A program made the position numbers and the translations under genes. From positions 1 through 5,620 of the forward strand of contig JAUWZF010000085.1 in NCBI GenBank assembly GCA_030615475.1: a DNA stretch of 5,620 nucleotides, read 5' to 3'. The notes beneath the pieces are model-generated. The model made no database searches and was not told the origin of the DNA. It saw only the letters and a program-made list of their open reading frames with translations. This DNA comes from Dehalococcoidales bacterium. Lineage in GTDB: Bacteria > Chloroflexota > Dehalococcoidia > Dehalococcoidales > RBG-16-60-22. Positions 1-5,620 of this stretch are shown one piece after another; position 1 is the stretch's first letter, and each line of letters opens with the position of its first letter.

Positions 1-137
1 TCGTAGTCGGTGATGCTGGTGAGGTTCATTCTCTGGTTCCAGTCGACGAGCTCTTGATAGTAAATCTCGAACTGTTCAAGCTGCTGAGGCGTGAGGTGGA
101 GTCCCAGTTTTTGTGCGCCGGATTTCAGCTTTTTCAT
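1..137 (-). CDS. rsmG: RsmG N-terminal fragment (16S rRNA guanine-527 N7-methyltransferase), cut by window edge
   Basis: Reading the minus strand from an ATG at 137 gives 45 residues beginning [15 protein letters not shown] and then containing [20 protein letters not shown] and [11 protein letters not shown], open to the window edge. The block 'L-[ST]-P-x-Q-L-x-x-F-x-x-Y-Y-x-x-L-x-x-W-N-x-x-x-N-L-T-x-I' is the characteristic N-terminal helical cap of RsmG (GidB), the SAM-dependent enzyme that makes m7G527 in 16S rRNA of the 30S subunit. The SAM-binding Rossmann domain lies beyond position 1 and is not visible, so integrity of the gene cannot be judged. An AGGG about 8 nt before the ATG is a modest ribosome binding site. 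The gene is transcribed divergently from the SDR gene at 251. Only the conserved N-terminus supports the call, but the match is specific. Confidence 0.88.
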   Translation of the reverse strand, partial: MKKLKSGAQKLGLHLTPQQLEQFEIYYQELVDWNQRMNLTSITDY

Positions 138-165
138 TACAATACCCTGTGCTGTTATTGCCTGA

Positions 166-174
166 ATTATACCA
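166..174 (-). promoter_or_regulatory. Putative extended -10 promoter for rsmG
   Basis: On the minus strand positions 174 to 166 read TGGTATAAT, a perfect TATAAT with the TGn extension. No good -35 is seen 16-18 nt upstream, only an A/T-rich stretch, which is compatible with an extended -10 promoter. The expected start near 160 would leave a leader of about 22 nt before the rsmG ATG at 137. Prediction from sequence only. Confidence 0.55.
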
Positions 175-178
175 CTCT

Positions 179-208
179 TTGACTTTGAAAAATAAAAAGG
201 TGTATACT
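179..208 (+). promoter_or_regulatory. Putative sigma-70-type promoter for the SDR gene
   Basis: TTGACT at 179-184 (5 of 6 to the -35 consensus) and TATACT at 203-208 (5 of 6 to the -10 consensus) are separated by 18 nt. The expected start near 215 gives a leader of about 36 nt ahead of the ATG at 251. The -35 lies only a few bases from the divergent rsmG -10 (166-171), so the two promoters share the same face of a 113-nt intergenic region and could interfere or be co-regulated. AAAAG (195-199) and CTTTT (207-211) form a small imperfect dyad across the -10. Confidence 0.6.
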
Positions 209-250
209 TTTCGAACGTTATGTGAATAATTTAAGGATTTAGGTAATTTT

Positions 251-1093
251 ATGGGAAATATTTCGGACTTGTTCTCACTGGATGGAAGGGTAGCTCTGGT
301 CACCGGTGCCAGACGGGGCATTGGTCGGGCTATCGCTCTGATATTTGCCGAAGCCGGAGCGGATGTCGCCATTTGCGATATTGAGATTGAAGATGGAACC
401 CTGAATAGTGTCGCTGATGCCATAAAAAAATACGGCCGCCGCTCCCTGGCCGTTCAGGCGGACGTATCCCGGAAAGAGCAGGTGCAGGCTATGGTAGAGC
501 AGGTGCAGGCTGAACTTGGTCCGCTTGACATCCTTGTTAATAATGCTGCTTTTACAGACACCTCTAATTTAGATAATCCGGATGATTACTGGGAGAAATC
601 TATCAGTGTCAATCTCACCGGATGCAAGACCTGTTCCATGGCAGTAGTCGATGGTATGATTCAGCGTAAGAGCGGTAATATCATTAATATCGCCTCGGTC
701 GCGGGATTTCGGGGAGAAGATAGTGGGATGAAGATATTGATCGATTCGATAACAGCATCAGGAGAAGCGCCAGACACACTATTGAAAGCACTGATGCCCC
801 GACCATATAACGTTACCAAAGCGGCTATAGTCATGTTTACCAGGGCGCTGGCAAAACAGCTGGCTCCCTATAATGTCAGGGTAAACGCTATCGCCCCGGG
901 TGCCACTAAAACGGAGCTTGTTCAGTACTTTATATCTCAACCTGAACTCTTAAAGCGGTGGGAAGCTGAAATACCGCTGGGACGCATGGCCGAGCCGTCG
1001 GAGATTGCCAGCGTGGCCCTTTTTCTGGCATCAGATGCCGCCAGCTTCGTTACCGGCCATTCCCTTGTTGCCGATGGCGGGTTCCTGGCTTAG
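251..1093 (+). CDS. SDR-family NAD(P)-dependent oxidoreductase, substrate unknown
   Basis: A 280-residue classical-type short-chain dehydrogenase/reductase, probably a soluble tetramer. Visible motifs: cofactor glycine motif TGARRGIG (18-25); Asp43 at the end of the second beta strand, which in this family usually favours NAD(H); Asp71-Val72, the adenine-contacting pair; NNAA (97-100); Asn121; catalytic Ser149 in NIASVAG; Tyr186-x3-Lys190 in YNVTK; APGATKTEL (215-223), the nicotinamide-side PG motif; and the C-terminal substrate/tetramer region ending ADGGFLA. The Ser-to-Tyr spacing is 37 residues instead of the usual 13 or so, meaning an insertion of about 24 residues around 154-183. Otherwise the length and order are typical of FabG-like or sugar/alcohol dehydrogenases. 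The ATG at 251 is preceded by AGGT at 241-244 (and AAGGA at 233-237), and the sequence begins directly ahead of the first beta strand. No pathway genes lie beside it, so the substrate cannot be assigned. It is convergent with cdsA, with stops four bases apart. Confidence 0.93.
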   Translation: MGNISDLFSLDGRVALVTGARRGIGRAIALIFAEAGADVAICDIEIEDGTLNSVADAIKKYGRRSLAVQADVSRKEQVQAMVEQVQAELGPLDILVNNAAFTDTSNLDNPDDYWEKSISVNLTGCKTCSMAVVDGMIQRKSGNIINIASVAGFRGEDSGMKILIDSITASGEAPDTLLKALMPRPYNVTKAAIVMFTRALAKQLAPYNVRVNAIAPGATKTELVQYFISQPELLKRWEAEIPLGRMAEPSEIASVALFLASDAASFVTGHSLVADGGFLA

Positions 1094-1097
1094 CTGG

Positions 1098-1925
1098 CTA
1101 GACTACGGCGAAGATGTAATACAGATACACCACTACACCCGCAAAGACCACGCTGTCCATGCGGTCCAGCAAACCGCCGTGTCCCGGCATGAGGTTGCCC
1201 GACTCCTTGACGCCGGTATTGCGTTTCAGCAGCGATTCCGCCAGGTCGCCGATTTGCCCGAAGACGCTGATAAGCACGCCCAGGAGTATCGCGTGTCCGT
1301 AGCTTAAAGGAAGCTGCAAAGGCGTGGGCAGGGTGAAAAGCAAGCTAATAACCACCGCCCCGAATAGTCCGGCGATGGCTCCTTCCCAGGTCTTGCCGGG
1401 ACTGATGCGCGGCGCCAGTTTGTGCTTACCGAACGCTTTACCCAGAAAGTAGGCGGCAGTATCGGAACCGAAGGTGGCGAACAGAGCGATAAACACCAAA
1501 TTGCGGCCAACCTGCGGAAAGTCTACCGTTCCGGGATCAAGCCTTAATGCCACCAGATAGCTCAGCAGCCAGCCCACGTAAAGAATACCGACCATTAACC
1601 ATGCCCATCTGGTAAAAGCGCCTTCTCTCGGCGATGTAAACACCAGCAATATCAGAGAAAGCGCTATGCCTGACGTCAGTAAAATCGGAATGACAAGGTT
1701 ATAACTGCAATGCGGGTGCAGGATGAACAGCAGGGTCCAGACCATGCCGAAACAGGTAAGCGGTATGAACTTAGCCACGCCCACCATTCTGTAGAATTCA
1801 AGGACAGCCAGTAATCCCCAGATGGCTGCCAGTATGGTGAACCACGGCCACGGCTCATCGAACCAGATGGCAACGATGAGGAGAGGAATACCACAAAGTG
1901 CTGTTACGACTCTTTTCCTGAGCAT
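1098..1925 (-). CDS. cdsA: Phosphatidate cytidylyltransferase (CDP-diglyceride synthase)
   Basis: Converts phosphatidic acid and CTP to CDP-diacylglycerol and pyrophosphate, the entry to phospholipid synthesis, in the cytoplasmic membrane. The 275-residue protein is very hydrophobic, with roughly eight membrane segments, starting after MLRKR. The polar loop around FGSDTAAYFLGKAFGKHKLA (152-171) followed by ISPGKTWEG (174-182) is a family hallmark with Asp155. The C-terminal CTP_transf_1 signature is at 231-257: Ser231, Lys234-Arg235, Lys240, PGHGG (247-251), Asp254-Arg255 and Asp257. At 240-241 the usual Lys-Asp is Lys-Glu (codon GAG), a conservative but uncommon change. Length is normal for the family. 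The ATG at 1925 lies inside the 3' end of uppS (22-nt overlap) and has no clear ribosome binding site, so translation is probably coupled to uppS. In many bacteria dxr and rseP follow cdsA; here the cluster stops and meets a convergent SDR gene. Confidence 0.95.
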   Translation of the reverse strand: MLRKRVVTALCGIPLLIVAIWFDEPWPWFTILAAIWGLLAVLEFYRMVGVAKFIPLTCFGMVWTLLFILHPHCSYNLVIPILLTSGIALSLILLVFTSPREGAFTRWAWLMVGILYVGWLLSYLVALRLDPGTVDFPQVGRNLVFIALFATFGSDTAAYFLGKAFGKHKLAPRISPGKTWEGAIAGLFGAVVISLLFTLPTPLQLPLSYGHAILLGVLISVFGQIGDLAESLLKRNTGVKESGNLMPGHGGLLDRMDSVVFAGVVVYLYYIFAVV

Positions 1926-2635
1926 GCGGCTTTCGATTGCAGCCCGCCAAAGCGCCTCCGCCTCTGGCTATAGGCCAGCAAAGCTTTCTCCAGTTCCTCT
2001 TCATTAAAGTCTGGCCAGAGAACCGGGGTAAAGTAATACTCGCTGTAGGCTGCCTGCCATATGAGAAAATTACTGGTGCGGATCTCCCCACCCGTGCGAA
2101 TCACCAGGTCGACATCGGCAAAATCAGCGGTATAGAGATATTCACCGAATAGTTTTTCATCTATATCTTCAGGGGGAACTTCCCCATCCATAATACTGCG
2201 TACCGCGTTCAGTATTTCCTCGCGCCCTCCGTAATTTAACGCCACGCCGAGGGTCATGCCTTTATTCCTGGCGGTAAGTTTGACCGCCCTTTTTATGGGC
2301 TTTTGCAGCTCTGCGGAAAGCTCGTCAAGACGGCCGATGTGGCGGATTCTAACGCCGTTTTTATGTAGCTCACGTGCCTCTTTGCCTATGATATCCTCCA
2401 GAAGATGGAACAAGCCGTTAACTTCATCTTCGGGGCGACTCCAGTTCTCAGTGGAAAAGGCATAAAGAGTGGTGTATTTGATACCGTGATTATTAAGATA
2501 TCTGATAATAGGGAGTATGTTTTTTACCCCGGCCCGATGTCCTTCCAGGCGCGGCAGTCCACGCTTCTCGGCCCATCTGCCGTTGCCGTCCATGATAAAG
2601 GCTACATGACGGGGAAGACCGGTGATTTTTTCCAT
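1904..2635 (-). CDS. uppS: Isoprenyl transferase (undecaprenyl diphosphate synthase)
   Basis: A cis-prenyltransferase that extends farnesyl diphosphate with isopentenyl diphosphates to the C55 carrier of peptidoglycan and other wall polymers; cytosolic, membrane-associated homodimer. From the ATG at 2635 it is 243 residues. Residues here are counted from an upstream in-frame TTG at 2665 (253 aa), which happens to match E. coli numbering early on. MDGNGRW is at 25-31 with the catalytic Asp26 and phosphate-binding Asn28/Arg30; GHRAG with His43; FSTENWSRP at 70-78; LNYGGR at 143-148; IRTGGEIRTSN at 189-199, with arginines and serine that bind the IPP diphosphate; Glu209 in YSEYYF; and WPDF at 217-220. 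All key positions are intact. The ATG gives the usual N-terminus (MEKITGLPRHVAFIM) but has no ribosome binding site; the TTG has only a weak GGAT 5 nt upstream. The ATG is preferred on family length. It overlaps cdsA by 22 nt and follows frr. Confidence 0.94.
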   Translation of the reverse strand: MEKITGLPRHVAFIMDGNGRWAEKRGLPRLEGHRAGVKNILPIIRYLNNHGIKYTTLYAFSTENWSRPEDEVNGLFHLLEDIIGKEARELHKNGVRIRHIGRLDELSAELQKPIKRAVKLTARNKGMTLGVALNYGGREEILNAVRSIMDGEVPPEDIDEKLFGEYLYTADFADVDLVIRTGGEIRTSNFLIWQAAYSEYYFTPVLWPDFNEEELEKALLAYSQRRRRFGGLQSKAACSGKES

Positions 2636-2697
2636 ATTCGTTGAGGTAACCGCCACTCTGGCCAAGACTCATCCGGAGCAGGCTCAGATTGTCTGTA

Positions 2698-3255
2698 CTA
2701 GACTTCCAGGAGTTCCTGCTCCTTATCCTTACCGAACTTTTCGATTTCAGCCATGAAAACATCGGTAATCTTTTGCAGCTGGTCCTGAGCACGTTTGTGT
2801 TCGTCCTGCGATATCTCCTTGTCCTTTTCCATCTTTCTGAGATCGTTCATGGCATCATGTCGCAGGCTGCGTATCGCTACCCGCCTCTCCTCCACTCTCC
2901 GGTGCACTACCTTAATCAATTCCTGACGGCGTTCTTCGCTGAGCGGCGGGATAGCTATCCTGATGATATTGCCGTCGTTGGAAGGATTGATACCGAGTTC
3001 CGATTTCAGTATCGCCTTCTCGATGTTGTGTATGCTGCTTTTATCCCAGGGCTGGATAACCAGCAGCCCGGCTTCAGGCGCCGAGATACCGGCGAGTTGA
3101 TTTAACGGCGTGGGAACGCCGGCGTATTCTACCTTAATGTGCTCGACGAGGGCAGGCGTGGCGTGCCCGGTACGAATCGTGGCCAGGTCCGCACGGAATA
3201 CCTTTAACGAGGACTTCATTCTATCTTCGATGCTCTTTAGAGTTTCGTTAACCAT
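2698..3255 (-). CDS. frr: Ribosome recycling factor (RRF)
   Basis: Splits the post-termination 70S complex together with EF-G so that subunits and mRNA are released for reuse. From the ATG at 3255 the protein is 185 residues, exactly the common RRF length. It has the long three-helix-bundle domain I at both ends (1-30 and 105-185) and the small beta domain II between them. Typical blocks are FRADLATIRTGHATPALVEH (20-39), YAGVPTPLNQLA (44-55), LLVIQPWD (64-71), GNIIRIAIPPLSEERR (95-110) and the conserved Arg129/Arg132 in IRSLRHDA. An in-frame GTG at 3267 would add four residues and overlap the pyrH end, but the ATG has GAGAG 5 nt upstream and gives the standard length. The ATG comes one base after the pyrH TGA, so translation is likely coupled. 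Confidence 0.96.
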   Translation of the reverse strand: MVNETLKSIEDRMKSSLKVFRADLATIRTGHATPALVEHIKVEYAGVPTPLNQLAGISAPEAGLLVIQPWDKSSIHNIEKAILKSELGINPSNDGNIIRIAIPPLSEERRQELIKVVHRRVEERRVAIRSLRHDAMNDLRKMEKDKEISQDEHKRAQDQLQKITDVFMAEIEKFGKDKEQELLEV

Positions 3256-3256
3256 A

Positions 3257-4496
<1,240 letters not shown>

Positions 4497-4501
4497 GTGC
4501 G

Positions 4502-4508
4502 CCTCCTT
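4502..4508 (-). promoter_or_regulatory. Strong ribosome binding site deciding the tsf TTG start
   Basis: The minus strand reads AAGGAGG at 4508-4502, seven consecutive matches to the anti-Shine-Dalgarno complement, with a 5-nt spacer to the TTG at 4496. It shares bases with the rpsB stop codon TAA (4509-4507), so a ribosome terminating rpsB sits on the tsf initiation region. This fixes TTG rather than the ATG six codons further in. Confidence 0.85.
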
Positions 4509-5298
4509 ATTCCTCGTCCGGTGTGAAAATTAACGTTTCGGCTGCTTCTACAGCCGGGGCTTCCTCTTCTCCTTCTTTTTCCTCGAGCACCTCGGTCGTG
4601 ACGGCGATGGCTTCGCCCATCTTACCTTCGAGAGCCGCATCCGCAATCTTGGTGCAGATAAGCTTGATGGCGCGGATGGCATCGTCGTTGGCGGGAATGG
4701 GATGGTCTATTTCATCGGGGTTGCAGTTGGTATCCACGATGGCGACTACCGGTATGCCCATGCGCTTGGCTTCGGCGATGGCAATCCTTTCCCTGGTGGG
4801 GTCGATGATGAAGAGGGCGCCCGGCAGGACCGTCATTTCCTTGTAGCCGCCCATCTGCCTGTTTAATTTCTCGATTTTCTCGCCGATTTTGAGGACTTCT
4901 TTCTTGGTGAGCCGCCCCAGCTCGCCCCTGGCCATCTGGTCTTCAAGGCGCACGAGCTGGTCGATGCGGGCCTGAATCGTGGCGAAGTTGGTGAGCATGC
5001 CTCCCAGCCAGCGTTGGGTGACGTAGTACATGCCGCAGCGTTCCGACTCTTCCTGTACGGATTCCTGCGCCTGTTTCTTGGTGCCGACGAAGAGAATGGC
5101 CTCGCCGCTGGCGACCACGTCCTTGATGAAGTCACAGGCATGATCGAGCATGACGGCGGTTTTTTCCAGGTCGATGATGTGGATGCCGTTACGCTTGGTG
5201 AAGATGTAGTTTTTCATCCGCGGGTTCCAACGACCCGTCTGATGTCCGAAGTGCGCTCCGGCTTCGAGGAGCTGTTTGATGGTTACAGTATCCGGCAA
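4507..5298 (-). CDS. rpsB: 30S ribosomal protein S2
   Basis: S2 is a small-subunit protein at the head-body junction on the solvent side, needed for S1 docking and initiation in many bacteria. The 263-residue sequence opens with the first S2 signature, [20 protein letters not shown] (9-28), then [29 protein letters not shown], the [15 protein letters not shown] block, and the second signature in the region [20 protein letters not shown] followed by [14 protein letters not shown] and [10 protein letters not shown] coiled-coil hairpin (about 110-150, rich in Lys, Glu and Leu) lies between. The C-terminus is an acidic tail ([16 protein letters not shown]), common and variable in this family. The start is a TTG at 5298 with GGAGGT (minus strand, 5312-5307) 8 nt upstream; no ATG occurs near it. 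It is the first gene of the operon, 10 nt ahead of tsf. Confidence 0.97.
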   Translation of the reverse strand: MPDTVTIKQLLEAGAHFGHQTGRWNPRMKNYIFTKRNGIHIIDLEKTAVMLDHACDFIKDVVASGEAILFVGTKKQAQESVQEESERCGMYYVTQRWLGGMLTNFATIQARIDQLVRLEDQMARGELGRLTKKEVLKIGEKIEKLNRQMGGYKEMTVLPGALFIIDPTRERIAIAEAKRMGIPVVAIVDTNCNPDEIDHPIPANDDAIRAIKLICTKIADAALEGKMGEAIAVTTEVLEEKEGEEEAPAVEAAETLIFTPDEE

Positions 5299-5306
5299 GT
5301 TATCTG

Positions 5307-5315
5307 ACCTCCCTT
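5307..5315 (-). promoter_or_regulatory. Ribosome binding site deciding the rpsB TTG start
   Basis: The minus strand reads AAGGGAGGT over 5315-5307, with GGAGGT 8 nt before the TTG at 5298. It is the only strong site near the start of the conserved S2 N-terminus, so it supports the non-ATG start. The GGTC just here could pair with GACC near the predicted 5' end of the mRNA (5345-5349). Confidence 0.75.
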
Positions 5316-5356
5316 GGTATATTAATCATAAGCGTTCAGGATTCAGGTCTGTAACC

Positions 5357-5385
5357 AGTATAGCATACCTCACGTAGCACAGCAA
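5357..5385 (-). promoter_or_regulatory. Putative promoter of the rpsB-tsf-pyrH-frr-uppS-cdsA operon
   Basis: On the minus strand TATACT (5362-5357, 5 of 6 to consensus) is preceded by TGC, giving an extended -10. TTGCTG (5385-5380), only 3 of 6 matches, lies 17 nt further upstream as a weak -35. The predicted start near 5350 leaves a leader of about 50 nt to the TTG at 5298. It is the best promoter-like match in the 322-nt gap upstream of rpsB, and no other convincing one is seen within the gene cluster. Confidence 0.55.
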
Positions 5386-5421
5386 TAGCTTATGTTAAGA
5401 AGGGGTTATTTTAGCTACCTC

Positions 5422-5532
5422 ACCCCCTGTGTCCCCCTCTCCTGACGAGGTGTCACAGGAGAGGGGGAAGAGATAGAAAGAGGGGGCTGGCGCCCCCTCT
5501 CGCCACGCACTCCCCTTTGGGGTGGAGGGGGT
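5422..5532. repeat. Cluster of G/C-rich inverted repeats (REP- or MITE-like)
   Basis: The block holds nested palindromes. TCCCCCTCTCCTG (5432-5444) pairs perfectly over 13 bp with 5456-5468; an alternative inner stem is TGAC/GTCA (5443-5446 with 5452-5455). AGAGGGGGC (5479-5487) pairs with 5492-5500 over 9 bp with a 4-nt loop. CCCC/GGGG (5512-5515 with 5519-5522) forms a small third hairpin. ACCCCCT (5422-5428) pairs with AGGGGGT (5526-5532) and so brackets the whole block. None is followed by a T-run on either strand, so they are not canonical intrinsic terminators. It resembles dispersed palindromic intergenic repeats of bacterial genomes, but copy number cannot be seen in one window. Confidence 0.7.
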
Positions 5533-5602
5533 AAGAGACTGCGGGATAAGCGAAGGATGATACTGGGCGGCATGGGTGGGAATAGATAAGTGGCGAAATT
5601 GG

Positions 5603-5613
5603 GGAGAGGGGGA
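5603..5613. repeat. Additional copy of the GGAGAGGGGGA repeat arm
   Basis: GGAGAGGGGGA here is identical to 5458-5468, the right arm of the 13-bp palindrome, and inverted to 5432-5442. It lies at the window edge, so a second palindromic unit may continue outside. Confidence 0.5.
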
Positions 5614-5620
5614 GAGCCAA

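Larger units (their letters stand above)
5299..5620. other. Non-coding region upstream of rpsB
   Basis: This 322-nt gap contains the rpsB leader, its likely promoter and the palindromic repeat block. Between 5533 and 5602 the sequence is purine-rich on the plus strand with no recognised gene, tRNA or promoter. The only open frames reaching the edge are proline- and leucine-rich translations of the C-rich repeat with no family character. No gene upstream of rpsB is visible. Confidence 0.7.

Noticed and set aside
76..423. 115-codon open frame on the minus strand crossing the rsmG start and the SDR N-terminus
   Set aside because: It overlaps two genes with clear homology in other frames and spans their promoters; its composition is low-complexity.
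1005..1307. 100-codon plus-strand open frame over the SDR end and antisense to cdsA
   Set aside because: It is out of frame with the SDR and antisense to the CdsA signature motif; no recognisable content.
2689..3105. 138-codon open frame on the plus strand opposite frr
   Set aside because: It lies antisense inside the clearly conserved frr gene, has no recognisable family features and arises from the codon pattern of the real gene.
5432..5500. Intrinsic terminators upstream of rpsB
   Set aside because: The stems are strong, but neither strand has a T-run following them; the nearest is only a mixed pyrimidine tract on the minus strand.
5422..5613. CRISPR array
   Set aside because: The G-rich repeat arms are irregularly spaced, occur in both orientations and lack uniform repeats and spacers.
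5479..5620. Protein-coding frame running off the right edge on the minus strand
   Set aside because: The frame is open, but it translates the C-rich repeat into Pro/Leu/Ser-rich sequence without a family match and ends in the palindrome.

Overview
The window is a bacterial chromosomal segment dominated by a conserved housekeeping cluster on the minus strand: rpsB-tsf-pyrH-frr-uppS-cdsA (about 5298 down to 1098). At the left end there is a divergent pair: the first 45 codons of rsmG (minus strand, running off the edge at position 1) and a complete short-chain dehydrogenase/reductase gene on the plus strand (251-1093). The very short, single-core EF-Ts (167 aa), this gene order, moderate GC content, a free-standing SDR gene and a C-rich palindromic intergenic repeat together suggest a Chloroflexota bacterium, probably Dehalococcoidia-like. 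That placement is inferred from general family knowledge, not from a search.

Layout. 1-137: rsmG N-terminus (-). 138-250: divergent promoter region with an apparent extended -10 for rsmG and a good -35/-10 pair for the SDR gene. 251-1093: SDR oxidoreductase (+). 1094-1097: only four bases separate the convergent stop codons. 1098-1925: cdsA (-). 1904-2635 (or 2665): uppS (-), overlapping cdsA by 22 nt. 2698-3255: frr (-). 3257-3982: pyrH (-). 3993-4496: tsf (-), TTG start. 4507-5298: rpsB (-), TTG start. 5299-5620: non-coding, holding the rpsB leader, a likely promoter near 5357-5385, and a cluster of G/C-rich inverted repeats.

How the genes work together. rpsB, tsf and frr serve translation (30S protein S2, EF-Tu nucleotide exchange, post-termination ribosome recycling). 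pyrH makes UDP for RNA, DNA and UDP-sugar precursors. uppS makes the undecaprenyl carrier lipid, and cdsA makes CDP-diacylglycerol for phospholipids. The genes are tightly packed (gaps of 10, 10, 1 and about 32-62 nt, then an overlap) and probably form one transcript. rsmG methylates 16S rRNA. The SDR is an accessory oxidoreductase of unknown substrate that faces the operon's 3' end.

This is mostly an ordinary housekeeping region; I do not see a new defence, mobile or biosynthetic system. Points worth a second look are a Lys-Glu in place of the usual Lys-Asp in the CdsA signature, a roughly 24-residue insertion between the catalytic Ser and Tyr of the SDR, two TTG starts with strong ribosome binding sites, the palindromic repeat cluster upstream of rpsB, and the operon end without visible terminator against a convergent gene.
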